From the NCBI RefSeq assembly GCF_023898315.1, contig NC_064623.1, positions 17,125,140 through 17,189,139 on the forward strand: DNA of 64,000 bases, in the 5' to 3' direction. Of this stretch, positions 19,401 through 32,239 are shown in pieces. The position numbers were made by a program, and so were the translations under genes. The notes under the pieces are model-generated. The model made no database searches, was not told the DNA's origin, and saw nothing but the letters and a program-made list of their open reading frames with translations. Source of the DNA: Schistocerca nitens. Its lineage: Eukaryota > Arthropoda > Insecta > Orthoptera > Acrididae. Numbering within the stretch: position 1 is the first letter of the stretch; each line of letters begins with the position of its first letter.

Positions 19401-20924
19401 ACCATTTAAAGCATCTAGGGAAGAATGGCAACGCTGTTTTCTTAGAGTGTGTAAATAATGAGGCAAATAAGTGCATTATAAACGAATTATCATTCTAGAA
19501 AACGTGTCCACTTTTATCTGCATCCTGCTCTGTGACTAGTTTGCCCTCAAACATACTTTAATCCGTTAGGAAATAAAAAGTTATTAAATAAGAATGAGTT
19601 TCCTTTAGGTAAAGTGAATGGTGAAGCAGCAAAAGTTCATACACGTTAAATTCTGGACAGACATCCAGATTTCATGTCAGAACTGAAGTTACTGGGACCC
19701 TTGCTTCGTAGTCTTCCGTCCGATTTCAGCGTTGAAACGTTGGCAACGTGTAAAAGGTAGCCCTGGAACGATCGTGCAGTAAGCAAAATTTGGTTGAATA
19801 GCGGACCATTTTGTCTTGTGGTGCTGTGTTCAGTATACAGGAGAGTTTTGGCGTACCCGATTTTTTTAAAAGGTGTCGAGTGAAGAACAAAAACGTGTTC
19901 AGTCGCTTGTAAGTAGGTACACAAATACATGCTTGTTAATTTTAATGCAACGGGCTTCAAATATGTGTGAATGCCAATGCAAAATAATGCATACAATATT
20001 TGGTGGTGCTAAAATTCGCCGAAAAAGAAAATTCGAAACTGCTGCGGTATCAGACAGAAAGGGCGAATGAATTACATTATTTCAATGGGTCAAATTAGTA
20101 GAAATAACTGTCGTACTCATTGTTCCTGTTTGGCTACTCAACAAATACTCTCGTAAACTGAGAGCCCGATTTTGCACTTTATTATGTTTTACATGTCCGA
20201 TATTATAGCTATATATACCGCAAATAATATATTGCCAAACGTGTTTTAGAATTGTGTCTCGTTTCTGTATTACCACTATTCTCTATATCAATCATTTATA
20301 GAAATCAATATGTGAAGTATCTAGTCAGAAAGCATAGTGTAATTCATTTGGACTGTTCGTTAATTTTTTTGGCTTAGATCTACTGCAGTCGGAATTTGCA
20401 ATGCATAAATATCAATAGAGGAAGAGGCATCTGATTAATTTAGGAAGATGTGAGCCCAGATTATCAGTGGGTTCAGAATCTCTTTCTCATGAAAACGCAA
20501 TAAAGCTGCGGTATTCTCCATCAATACCAGTTTTACTAAGAAATGAGCCCCCTCCAAAATGAAGTATGGGAACTCAATATGCTAATGGACCTCATGTAAA
20601 TTTGAGTCTTGTAATTTTGGTGGAAGTTTTCCATTGTATTGTTGAGTCACTTGTATGCATGGCTCCTCCACAGATTGTTTCTAACAAATGTATGTGCTCA
20701 AGAAATGTTTCAAGTGGAGAGAAATCAGAATCGTACAACATTTGAGACATTCAGATGTATCATTCTACCATGAGAAAATTACCAGTAGTAATAATATGAA
20801 TTTTTAATCAGTGGATTAGAGCTAGTTTTGTTTATTGAGTGAATAAATGAAATCAAAATGAAAATTCACACGAGAACACTACAAAACTGTTAGGAGAAAG
20901 GAAAGATGGCTAGTACATACCTTC
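19401..20924. other. Interval without recognised gene
   Basis: About 1.5 kb of AT-rich unique-looking sequence. Short frames (19646-19996 minus, 19873-20070 plus) show no motif. Confidence 0.5.
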
Positions 20925-21095
20925 AGGAAGCAATATTCCATCTAGTGTCAATATATCGTACACATTTAAAATAAGAAAAAAATAATGTGTGTGTGTGTGT
21001 GGGCAGTATTTGCAATTTTCCCACCTGAAGGTGTGGTAAGTAGGCATATTGGCCAACCATTGTCTTGTTATTTTACAGTTCTCTCTTGAAGGTAT
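20925..21095 (+). repeat. FB3-like repeat fragment
   Basis: A TG tract (20986-21001) is followed by GGCAGTATTTGCAATTTTCCC, CCTGAAGGTGTGGTAAGTAG and TTGGCCAACCATTGTCTTGTTATT. The same order appears at 32316-32380 (GGCAGTATTTTGAATTTTGCC, CTTGAAGGTAGTTACTGG, CCAACCATTCTG). Another GGTAAGT donor-like motif is present. Confidence 0.55.
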
Positions 21096-22174
21096 AGATG
21101 TTCCCGTGCATTTAAGCAATCTATAGCTAATAATACAGTTATGTGTTTCCTTTCTGTTGGACTCCCTTAAAATTGTATTTGTTCAAGATTTTATACACGC
21201 CAACTCTTAAAGTTTAACCACACCATACTGTATACTATTGTTAACGTTAATCTACCAATATACTGAAAAAGGGCATATCTCTACTGTATGTTTAGGTACT
21301 TACATACTTGTAAGTATAATCTTTAATTATCAGAAATGGCACATTCTGCTTATGTGGTATACGATTCAACCATGGATTACCCCCTAATGTCTACTTCAGA
21401 CTAATGCGCTAGTGCTGTTACTTGTGCAAAAACAAGTATTGAACTCGTCTGTTATACTGTAAAAGAACGTAATCACAAATCTGTGATGGTATAATGGGAT
21501 ACTTTTATAAGCTCTGTCATGAGAGTTAGTAAGTCATCCTAGCTTTTATAAAAGATTACTCAACAATATTTTTATTGTATTGTAAGAATGAGCCTTGATT
21601 TGATATTTACGTAGTCCCATACAATACTAGCCAAGATTTGGCTAATTAATAGTAGTACGTAATGTTGGAATTTCTTTGATTCCCAGTTTCTGCCACATTT
21701 CTTTGATGATCGACTTGTTAAAAACGTAGATGTTGGGATGCATCCTGAGAAACAGTTGCAGTTCCCTTTTTGGTGTAATAAGAGAATAGTTTAGAAACTG
21801 CTAGAATGTATACAGCAGGAAAGCATGCAGCAGGAATATATACCATACATTTATTCGGCTGTGACCACTAAATGTGGAAAATATTCTGTTTTATTTTAAA
21901 GTACACATAGCCTGTGTTTGTATATGGGTTATTTAGGAAGTATGCAACAGAAGAGATAGATACCTCTAATTTAGGTAAGGATAAATAATTTGTTCCCTAT
22001 GAGCATTAAGTGAGCAAAGTATGAAATCAATCTTGTCTACAGCATCTGAGCTTGCCAAATTCGCTCTTGACATCCACTGATTTTTGTATTTGCGACTCTT
22101 CTGTGAAATGAACCTTAGACTGCCGAATGTGATACAATGTTCTACGTCCATCGCTTTAGTGGGGTGCAAATATT
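21096..22174. other. Interval without recognised gene
   Basis: AT-rich sequence. The 67-codon minus frame at 21966-22169 has no recognisable family. Confidence 0.5.
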
Positions 22175-22240
22175 AAGCAGCATTTGTATTTGTATGGTCA
22201 ATAATGATTTGCTCCTGTAAAACAAGGTGCAATTTGAGGA
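22175..22240 (-). mobile_element. LINE B-like 3' terminus remnant
   Basis: ATTTGTATTTGTATGGTCAA followed by GCTCCTGTAA is the decayed reverse complement of the LINE B end (ACAGGACCAATAAAG, then ATACAAATACAAAT at 6256-6287). No coding sequence remains. Confidence 0.5.
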
Positions 22241-22554
22241 GGACATATTAAGGTGCCAAAGAGAAAATATTGGCTTTAGAAGAGGACGGGGGGACAAGAG
22301 GAACAGGTCAAAAGGGGAGGAGTTGTTCTACCCTTCATTCTGAGTGGCTTGTTGCCTCCACACCCCCATCCCAACTTCTACATGGCAATATATCCTGTTG
22401 GAAGAATATGGAATTCTGAAATCTAGGAGTACTGGAATTGTGCTCCTAATGGAATGCACTAGTCCGTGTATCTGCCTTTTTGAGCCTATAAAATTAGAGA
22501 GAGACGTAAAGGCTAGCCAGTAGTTACCTTTTGGTGTGAAAGTTCAATACTGTC

Positions 22555-22960
22555 AATAGTCATTTGAAAATGAAAAAGAAACTGATACTAGCTTTTGCAA
22601 CTATTAGTTCCTTCCTCAGGGGTAGGTTGGAGAATGTTAGAAATGAGTGGCAAGTCTCTCAGACCCCAGGATGATGCAGACCTACCTGCTGACAAGGACC
22701 AGAGCAAACACTGGCCAGCTGCTCTGTCTCTTTGTAATTTTATAGTTTTCTCAGGGGTGTTTTTTTGTGAACTTAGTTCTTCTGCCAAGTATACAAATGC
22801 AGTGTGTATAGTTCTCAGCAGTTCTGTGTACTGATACTCTGGGATTAGAGGGTATCTAATCTCTGTGTGACCATCCAGATCTAGTGTTTCTGTAGTTTCC
22901 CTAAAATTATAGTCAGTTTCTTTGATGAGACGGTTGTGATTGTGTTCCTCCCTTCTCAAA
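22555..22960 (-). repeat. FB3 repeat with decayed hammerhead-like module
   Basis: On the minus strand the module CTGAGGA, A, GGAACT-AAT-AGTT, GCAAAA, GCTA occupies 22619-22589; the hairpin GGAAC/GTTgC is nearly intact and GAAA has become AAAA. The 123-codon minus frame across it (22588-22959) lacks motifs, and I treat it as repeat sequence rather than a gene. Confidence 0.5.
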
Positions 22961-23090
22961 ATGAGTCAATGTTGTTTTCTAGTTACCTCTGCTGAAGAAT
23001 TACAGCCTCCAGCCTTCGCTATTTCCATGCAATAAATATAATTCCACCTCTACCGCAATGCCCTGCCAGTCTGAGGATTAAACTCTATCA

Positions 23091-23209
23091 TCGGACATTT
23101 TAATGTTGAAAATAACAGCCACTTAGCAAAAAAATGTGCTGCATAGGCCTACAACGTACTCTATCGCCTTCCTAAAAGTTGCTGTAATTGTCAACATTAA
23201 AATGTCCGA
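23091..23209. repeat. 119-bp foldback element
   Basis: TCGGACATTTTAATGTTGA (23091-23109) and TCAACATTAAAATGTCCGA (23191-23209) are perfect inverted repeats, extended by AACAGC/GCTGT on the inner side to about 28 bases per arm. The loop contains GCATAGGCCTACAACG. It looks like a small MITE or snap-back element; no target duplication is clear. Confidence 0.7.
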
Positions 23210-23605
23210 ATGTGGAAGTCATTCCTCTGGCACTGGTACTGTTTTTAATAAAGGACTTTGTGTTGGCAGTGGAATTTTCTTTGTTACATTTAATAACTGC
23301 TATGGGTTGAATCACAAGACTGATAAGCTTCTTTCCTTTCTTTATTTTTGCTTGTCTGTAGCATTGTATTTGATGATTAGGCCACATCCCTGAAGACTCT
23401 TTCAGTGATGGACTCACAGAGTTTTGTGTGTGATTTTAAGTTATAATTTAAACATCATGTGGCTCCCAGCCTGGTGCCGTCTTTCCTGTTTGATGCCACT
23501 TTGACAGCTTGCATGGCAATTTTTCTGCTTATTCACCCAGGTAACTTCAAATTTGCAGTTTAATTATTTCAGACATGATCTTTAATTTTTAGGGTGATAG
23601 CATAT

Positions 23606-23667
23606 TGCTAGAAACTTGCTCTGGATATCTGGTGGGTGCTAGAAACTTGCTCTGGATATCTGGTGGG
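23606..23667. repeat. Tandem duplication of a 31-bp unit
   Basis: TGCTAGAAACTTGCTCTGGA followed by TATCTGGTGGG is repeated twice without interruption (23606-23636, 23637-23667). The identity points to a recent local duplication. Confidence 0.9.
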
Positions 23668-23897
23668 GTACACAATTTGATCTTTTCTGCACCTGTTCTG
23701 GAGAACTGTTTCTGTTGTTGTTTGCATGGATTTTAACTCTTTCGTGGGCCGTGGGAGACATACTTAGCACTAAGTATGTTACTTTACAGCATTTATGGGA
23801 ATATCTGTTAACACTTCTGTATGCTCCTGGCACCTAGTTTCAGCCTGCTGCACCAGCTTTAGTTTCTATTTGTTGTGAAATATAGCCTTCAGGACTG

Positions 23898-24092
23898 TTG
23901 GAAGTATATATCCCACCAGACAATGGTGTTTTAATGGTTCTTGGGGAGTATGGTTACCACCAAAGTAATTTCTGGGAGGGGCTTGGGAAGTATACTTACC
24001 ACAGAATTAATCTGTCATTTGTATCCTTGGGAAATATTCTTACCACTAACTTAGGGATAGACCAAAGCTTTTGGGAATATGTTTACCACCTC
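23898..24092. repeat. Degenerate 43-bp minisatellite, five units
   Basis: Blocks of the type TTGGGRARTAT-NN-TTACCACC start at 23898, 23941, 23983, 24027 and 24070, spaced 43, 42, 44 and 43 bases. The spacer between blocks has diverged. The 128-codon plus frame across it (23898-24284) is explained by this repeat and has no other support. Confidence 0.7.
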
Positions 24093-27000
24093 TGTCTACC
24101 CCAGACATCTTTGGTAGTACATTGCACCAGGTGTATGAAAACTGCTACAACAATCAGATTCTATAAGTTGTGGGATCACTACAGTTGTTGGAACAAATTG
24201 CTTCACAATGTACATTGTGATCTGTATCAGCTCATATCTTTATTGCATAATAAAGTTTCTAGGATTGTTTTCAAATTGTGGTAAATAAGTTTTATCACTG
24301 ATGTTTGTAAATAAAGTAAAAGAAAACATAAAATAAAAACAGGAAACACTGTGAATCTTCAGGTTTTGGCGGCGCAAAGACTGTTCCATTAAGTTTCGGG
24401 TGTGCAGCCGCAAGAAATCTCCTTAATGGAACACAGGAAACATTGTTCACAATTTTTTTTTTTACGTGAAATGGCAACATATAACGGCTCACAAAAGGGA
24501 AGAGGAAAATCCATTTACCGCTGTAGTTTCAATACCCCACAAAGGTGTCATGGTGATATATGTCCCACCATAGTTTTTGGTCCTAAATCACAAAAATAAA
24601 ATTATAAAAAAAATACAGCCAATTGATCACAATTCTAATATGATAGCATAAAAATTACCTTCACTGAGTTGCTACAAAAAATGCACCTGCAAAAAGGGTT
24701 AACTGGATGCAGTGTGTGTGCCACAACTGCAGTGTGACTAAAATCAGCCAGTACGAAGGAATAAAAGCACTAGTTTCCCTCTTGATTTGTTGAGTGATGT
24801 TGGCTTTATTTAGTGCCTTAGATAGAATAATTAATGAGTCAAAATGTAAGTACATCCATGGACACACAGCATCATATGATTTGCAAAATTAAGGTTATTT
24901 TTCAACTAATCCTCATAGTGTGGTACCATAAATTGCATTAAATGATTTAGAAGCAATGATCATTGTGTAAATAGTGCCATATCAATGTACTCAGTTGTTG
25001 CTGTGAACCATCAAATAATTTCTGACTCCCCGTAACAATTGATGATTCTCTTCCATACCTTTCTGGACATTTTCTAAAGTCTGCCAAGGACATCTTAGCA
25101 ATATAGCCCATCTTATGCTAGATGTTGGTAAGAGAGAAAGCATTTTTCTCAAAATGTATTACAATCAATGTGGGTTAACACAGTTGCAGTTGCAAGAAGC
25201 TGCAAAATGGCATTAAAGTTTTAACTACTGAATATGCTGCAAACTCTCAATGTTTTCGCTGTGTAGCCTGGCACCAACACATGACAACATTCAAGTATAT
25301 CAAAACAGGGCACAGGTGTCTTCAGTACTAGGCCTAGCTATTACTCAGATTGAGTGCATTTTGCAACAAACTTTTTGAAAAATTCAATCTTTAAATAGCT
25401 ACCTGACAGGTGAACCACATAATTACTTTCCCAGGGGAGCTGTTTCTGCATGACTGGATAAAGTTTTGCAGAGTGCTGTAGTGTACTGCATTGATTTATA
25501 TGCTGTACATGAGTAGCCTCATGAAATTTTCAGAGCACGCCCCTTTTACATCTTAGCAGTTCTCTAAATCAGGAGTTAATTGCTTGTCATAGCACCAAAC
25601 TGCCATTTTCTTTAGGACTTACGGGAAATTACTTTTAACATTTATTCTCCCTATAGATAACTGTTCTGTCTGTGAAATATCTGTAAATAAAACTAATACT
25701 GTTTGTTAACTGATTAAAGTGTAAAAATACTGTAATATTCCTATTACAACCCCTGAAGCACATTAGATATTATTTCAGTGTCCTTACATACCTTTCCATC
25801 CAGAATATTGACATGTATTTTATAGTTAAGAAATTTTCAGTCCAACAAGAAAGTCTTGAAGTACATTTTGGGTTTCAGAAGATCAATATTTTTGGATACC
25901 ACACTGATTTCTATTGATAAATGTACTTTGTTCCAGGCCAGTTAGTGTGTTTGAACTCTATTGTGTAGGATTCTTTTTTGCTAATTACTGCAAGTGATAC
26001 TGTCTGGCAGTCTTATAGTTCAAAAGTTTTTAAGGGATGTTACCAGTGCTCTTTCCCTGTAACTTGAGACATTTCTATATTCAAGGGATGTCAAGAGTGA
26101 GCTAAGTCACTCACAGATTCTGTGTAGAACTTGAAAGGGGCTCGATTAGTTGTGTTTTGGTAATATAAGGAGCTTTTCAATTCCACTTGCACTGGTTGCT
26201 ATAACCCACAACCAGATGGACTGCTGTCTATGCTCTGTTAACTTCTCTAAGAAACTGAAAAATATTTTTTTGTGTAAATTTTTATTGCATTGATTTTGTT
26301 TACAATATCCAGGACACATGCTGTATTTTGATGTGATTTCTAAATCTACAATAGCAGTCTTCTGATGAATGATAACTTTCAATTTTCTATAATTCATTAA
26401 GTTCATTAATGTTGAGAGGGTTCTGTAAAAGTATAAAGTTTGTAAAGCTTTTCTTCATTAGATCTTGAAACACTTGGCTCATGTAATCACTGCTCTCACT
26501 TTACTTTGAACACACAGTTTTTTTCCAACAGTGGTATACGTAAATCACTGCTAAGTAGAGTATGTTCAGATATAGCACCTTAATATATCGATTGTGTAGA
26601 GTTCATTATTGTGGCAATTTTAAAATTATTATTATTATTGATATTGATGTTCAATATTAGTGATTGGTTTTTTAATATTCTCTGAATAGGAAACACTTTA
26701 TTCCTTTCTCTCTTGGGCATTGGTCAACTAACAAGAGTAATAAAAAATGTATACCTTTAATACAACACTGAGTTTTCTCAGAAGTACATGTTGTAATTTT
26801 CGTCCTCATGCTCATTTTATTCTCCTTTCATATATGAAAGTTTTGTGTGCAGTTATCATGGAAGGCAAATTATTACTAGATTTTTTAAAATTTTTTTTAC
26901 TGTTATGTGACTGAATTTGTATCTGCTACTAAAAAATAGTTTAGACGTAGACAAGGTATGTGATCAATTGAAAACTGTTGAGTTCTTTTCTGATGTCTTC

Positions 27001-27721
27001 TCTCATTGAAGTTGTTTTTAATTTTGTTTCAATGGATAATTCGTAACTAATTTTGTGACTTTCTGAAGGCAACAACTGCAAAGCTCACTGTTCAGAAAGA
27101 AAAGGGAAATACTGTTCCCATTTCTTAATTTGCATTCATTTGTTTACTCTTTTGTTAATGGTAAACTGTCGGAGTGATTGCTATCAATCTGTCTGCATTC
27201 CATTCAAATACCCTGGGGCCTTTGCTGTTTCCAAGGTTGGCAGTGAGTTGCCTAGTGGCTGATAGGTTCTGGCCTGTGATAGGCTGTTGTTATGCTTCCT
27301 CTGATTGGCTGACAGTGAGTGTTGCAAGATGATGAGGTAGATTGTGTATGGCACTGCATATGTTGGAGCAAAGAATACACAAATTTACTTCTGTAAGTTC
27401 TTGCACTTTTTAGATTTAGTGATAGTCAAGTTTTCTAAAAGTTAACACTAATGTATTTTAATATTAAAGTTAGGTTTTATTTCCTATTGGTAGTAGCAAC
27501 TGGAGTGATATGTTAGCTGCAAGAGTCAGTAAGGAACTTAAAATAGCTGCACTTAGCAATGCACATATATTTCACTGTAGAATTGCTGGAAACTATGAGT
27601 ATGACACAAACATTAAATTACTTATCTGTAGGAGTGAAATGTTACTAGAGTATTAAATGCTTGTAAATATTTTCAGGGTGATGAAATTTTAATTGCCTTT
27701 TTTTTGGGTGAAACAGTAGGC

Positions 27722-27722
<1 letters not shown>
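24093..27722. other. Long interval without recognised gene
   Basis: 3.6 kb of AT-rich DNA without a supported frame. A small inverted repeat GTTCCATTAAG/CTTAATGGAAC spans about 24382-24432. Around 27260-27320 GGCTGATAGG, GTGATAGGCTG and TGATTGGCTGACAG recur loosely; one could be a CCAAT-type box, but no gene follows. Confidence 0.45.

Positions 27723-27723
<1 letters not shown>

Positions 27724-27757
<34 letters not shown>
27724..27757. repeat. (TG)n microsatellite
   Basis: About 17 TG units in unique-looking sequence. Confidence 0.95.
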
Positions 27758-27759
<2 letters not shown>

Positions 27760-28347
27760 CATAAAAATTAATTAATGAGTATTTAGTGCCCTTTTGCCAC
27801 TGGAAAAGATATATAATTGGGATTTGATTGTTATTGGTGTATGTTATGTGAACTGAAAGTGCAGTTTAATATAATCAAAGTTAACGTTTCTGCTGTGCTC
27901 TTGGGGCGATTCAGTTTTGCATGTGTGTTGCAATTGTGAATAAATTATTGGAAAGCTCATTTCTTAATGTAGCTCTTACTACTTTAGATGCTTCTGGTGA
28001 TGTTTTGAGTAGAAATTGTGTTATGGTGAATTGATACTACCAGTCTTTTTTTCTTTTTTTTGGGGGGGGGGGGCATCATACTGTATCACTTCAGTCAGAA
28101 ATTTGTGAATACTTGTTCATTGGTCTATCATAGAGAATTTTGCTTGCAGGAGACCTGCATACTAATGTAACAGGTTTGTAATTAAAGAACCAGAACTCTC
28201 TGTAAAACTATTTTGCATTACAACAAATTAGACTTTTCCTTTACCTGTGGGGCATTGTGAGAGATTCATGTTATTTGTACAGCGGTTGTAACATCTGTCT
28301 ACAACAGTATGGGTAACTTACTATTACAAAAATGGGTTTCTTTCCAT

Positions 28348-28348
<1 letters not shown>

Positions 28349-28400
<52 letters not shown>
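28349..28400. repeat. (AG)n microsatellite
   Basis: About 26 uninterrupted AG units in unique-looking sequence. The surrounding 27758-29300 holds no supported gene, only a T-run followed by a G-run near 28050-28073. Confidence 0.95.
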
Positions 28401-28404
<4 letters not shown>

Positions 28405-29329
28405 TTTGCATGTCTCCTTGGCTATTAATATTCATAAAGTGATTTTTAAAGAAAAGATTCAGTTAGAAATTTGGAACTATTGGCATCTTATAATGATATA
28501 ATGTGGCTTGAAAATGAACTGCCATTTCTTAAAAATAGTCCATCATATCAGAAAGAACAGTCAGTTGAAAAACCTATAGTATTACAAGAAGACAACGGAG
28601 TTAAGTATTCTGGCTGTGAAGATTTTCAGTAAGTTCCCATCTAATATAAAGTAAGGAATTGGGAATCTCTGGCATTTCAAAAGAAAAGGAGCCACTCTTT
28701 CTACAAATTATCTGAATAACTGAATGCAGAGACTGAAAGTTCCTGTTAGCTGCATGGCAAATAACAATGTTTCTTACAAAGCTGTGTGCGAAGTAACAAG
28801 GAGCTGTAAATAGGACTCAGTATTTATAAATGTAAAATAATAATAATAATAAATGTTACTGTGAAAAATGCCATTGTAATTAAGTAAATGTTTAGATACT
28901 AATAGCAGCCATATATAGTAAAACTGAGGAAGAAGCATCATTTTTGAGAGCAGCAAATTTCTTACTAACATACTTGATTAGGTTTAGATGACATGAGTAT
29001 GAATAGTGTTATCAGTACAGTTATAGTTTCTTGTGAACACAGCATACACATTAAGTTTCTGTGTCTTTGTCTCATGTTAATGTGTTTCTCGAACTGTTCC
29101 AAATCCCTGAAGGGTTGCCCTCCTCAGCAGGCTCTGCAACTTATAACTAAATGAATACTTACCTTTAGGAGCCAAAATTCTCAGTGCAGCTGAGAGATAC
29201 ATTTAAAAGTAGAAAAATGATTATACATCGCTTTTAGAACTGTTATTTTGCTATCCCTAACCAATGAATTCGAGGTGATGTCTTTCACTGAAACTGGAAT
29301 TTAGCCAGTGGGACTCACTTCACCTGTTT

Positions 29330-32058
29330 TGTTCCGTGTCAGGAGGAGGCAAATGCAAAATGGTAGGGGTGTATTAATTATCGGCAGTCCAAACGTATGG
29401 TGAATGATGGTATCCATTAGGGAAATAGCAACAAGAGATAGGAAGACACCAGATGCCCTCAGTGTGTACACCGAGGGCCTCATTCGACATGTTGAAGAGG
29501 CTATTCCAGCAGACATTGAGGGAACCGGATGCAACCAGCTGCAGATTGTGGCATATGTTGGAACAAATGATACATGTCGTTTGAGGTTATACTTTGATCA
29601 TTCCAGTGACTGGCAGAGAAAGTTGAGAAGACCAGACTTGCACATGGAGCTTCAACGAAGCTCACAAAATGCAGCATTGTCCTCAGTACTGATTGTGGCT
29701 TGGGTTGAGGACTGTAGGGCCATCCTAAGTGGGGCAGGTGTGTACTAAACATCAGAGGCTGCTACCCAGGTAGCAGACTGTGTGTGGGATGCATCCTTGG
29801 ATTTTTTTGATTAGGTGACTCTCCATCTGATCCAGATAATGAGAGCTGTAGGAAATATAGAAGTATACATGTAAGACTGAAAGTACCTGCCACAGGAGAC
29901 AGTATTAAAATCCTAGTGGTTAACTTCTGAAGCATTCACAATGAAGTGCCAGTGCTCCTGAAAAGCAGTGAAGCTCACATAATACCAGGTACATAAAACT
30001 GGTTGAAACTGGAAATTGATAGCAGTGAGGTTTTGGGGAAATTTTAATTGTATGTTGAAAGGAAAGCCAAATGGGAAATGGGGGTGGAGTATTTTTCCCA
30101 GTAGACAAGAAACTCAAATTCAGTGAGATAGAAATTGGAACTGCATGTGAGACTGTTTGGGCAAGACTCAGTATGAGGGGTAGACAGAAAATTGTAATTG
30201 GATCCCTCTATCGCCCACCCGCCCCATCTCCTGATGTGACCAAAAGTTTCAGTGAAAACCTCAGTGTGCTTGTACGTAAGTTCCCCAGTTATACTGTAAT
30301 CATCTATGGAGACTTTAATAATCGAACCGTTAATTGTGAAAATTACAGTTTTGTTAGTGGTGATTGTGATAAGATGTCCTTGGAAAATTACTAAATGCCT
30401 TCTCTGAAAAGTACCTAGAACAGATAGTTCTGAACCCCACTCTTTGTGAAAACATATTGGGCCTCATGGCAACAAATAGTCCTGACCTCTTTGAGGATGT
30501 CCACATCAAAACTAGTATCAGTGATCATGGGGCAGTTTCATAATAATGATTACCAAATAACAGAAGGCAGCTGAAACATACAGGAAGATATGTATGTTCA
30601 GTACAGTAGATAAACATATCAGTAGTTTCATATTCCAGTGTGGAAGCTGAAACTTTCAGCACAGGGCAGGAGCATGTAGAGGAACTGTGGCTTAAGTTTA
30701 AAACAATAGTTGACCATGTGCTGGATAGATATGTACCCAGTAGAACAGTTCATAATGGGAGGGACCTCCGTGGTATTTAGTCAGTGTAAGGAAACTTCTA
30801 AAAGAGACAGAGACTACTGCATAACGAGGGGGGAAAAGAAAGCATTGGATGGTAGATAGAGAGATGCTGAATGAAACTCATTTGGCTGTCAAGGGAGCGA
30901 TGCGTCAAGACTTCAGTGACTTCCGCAGCAGAATATAGTCGAATGTCCTTTTACAAAACCCGAAGAAATTATGGTCATATGTAAAGGCTATTAGTGGCAC
31001 CAAAGTTAGTGTCCAGTCCATAGTGAATGAGACAGGAACGGCATTGAGGGTATCGAAGCAAAAGCTGAAATTCTTAACTGTGTTTTCAAATGTTCCTTTA
31101 TGAAGTAAAACCCAGTTTAATCCTCATACCACTGAAAATATGAGTGAAATTAGTATTAGTATCCGTGGTGTTGAGAAACAACTGAAATCATTAAAACTGA
31201 ACAAAGCTCTGGGGATGGGGACCAATGGAATCCCTATCCAAGTCTATAGTGAATTTATGGTTAAGTTAGCCTTTCTTCTAACTATAATCACTCGTGGATC
31301 CCATGAACAAAAAACTGTGCCCAGTAGTTGGAAGAAAGCTCAGATCACACACGTATACAAGAAGGGTAGTAGAAGTGATTCACAAAGCTAACACCCAATA
31401 TCCTAGATATCGATATGTTTTAGAGTGTTAGAACATATACTGAGCTCAAACATAATGGGATATCTTGAGCAGAATGACCTCCATGCTAACCATCATGTAT
31501 ACTGAGAACATCGATCATGTGAAACTCAACTTGCATTTTTCTCACATGACGTACTAGAAGCTTTGAATCGAGGCAGTCAGGTAAATGCAGTATTTCTTGG
31601 TTTCCAAAAAGCATTTGATTCAGTACCATGCTTATACTTATTGTCAAAAGTTTGATTGTATGTGGTATAAAGTGAAATTTATGACTGTATTGAGGACTTT
31701 TTTGTAGGGAGGACACAACATGTTATCACGGATGGAGAGTCATCGTCAGATGTACAAGTAACTTTGGGTATGCCCCAGGGAAGTGTGCTGGGACACTTGC
31801 TGTTCATGTTGGCTCGTGAACATCGACTTAATATCCTGAAAACGTCTCCCAACAAAATTTCTAGAATCTGCTTTAAATGATGACTAAGGAATATATATCA
31901 CAATGCCCTATGTATTGTTTGCACAGGGATTGCGAGGACAAGATTAGAATAATAATAGCCTGCACAAAGGCATTCACACAATCGTTCTTCCAGCACTCCG
32001 TATATGAATAGAAAGGTAAAAAACCCAATTTACTGGTATAATGGGACACATGTAGATG
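29330..32058 (+). mobile_element. LINE E: decayed Jockey-like LINE with internal deletion
   Basis: ORF1-like or upstream sequence (29404-29748, containing VGTNDT), endonuclease (30071-30394: IVIGSLYRPPAPSPDV and VIIYGDFNN), end of endonuclease near 30500 (ISDHGAVS in a shifted frame), linker, RT start (31140-31391: EKQLKSLKLNKALG and SSWKKAQITHVYKKGSR), block A (AVFLGFQKAFDSV, about 31590-31625) and GMPQGSVLGHLLFM (about 31770-31808). The sequence then jumps to the 3' UTR: the FADD box and thumb are missing (deletion near 31812-31850). It ends in ACATGTAGATGTA, like LINE A. Many stops; old. Confidence 0.82.
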
Positions 32059-32138
32059 TAGAAAGAAGGGCCAGGCATTCAGACCTGAGTTTGATGGGAA
32101 TCTACCTGTTGTGAGAACATGGATAGATGAAGATCGTC

Positions 32139-32145
<7 letters not shown>

Positions 32146-32193
<48 letters not shown>
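32146..32193. repeat. (CT)n microsatellite
   Basis: About 24 CT units between the LINE E end and an FB3 repeat. Confidence 0.95.
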
Positions 32194-32196
<3 letters not shown>

Positions 32197-32239
32197 ATCC
32201 TGGGTCTAATTGACAAGCCCTCCTTTCCAACCTATCATA

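Noticed and set aside
22588-22959. 123-codon minus-strand frame as a possible gene
   Set aside because: It overlaps the FB3 repeat module and has no domain; composition and lack of splice context do not support a gene.
23898-24284. 128-codon plus-strand frame as a possible gene
   Set aside because: Most of it is explained by a degenerate 43-bp minisatellite; the period is not a multiple of three, so no repeat protein is implied, and there is no splice or homology support.
27260-27320. Loose repeats with a CCAAT-type box as a promoter
   Set aside because: No gene or CpG-rich leader follows, and the repeats are too weak to interpret.
28050-28073. T-run followed by G-run, seen again near 34785-34808
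   Set aside because: Homopolymer junctions of this kind arise by slippage and can be assembly artefacts; two instances do not make a family.
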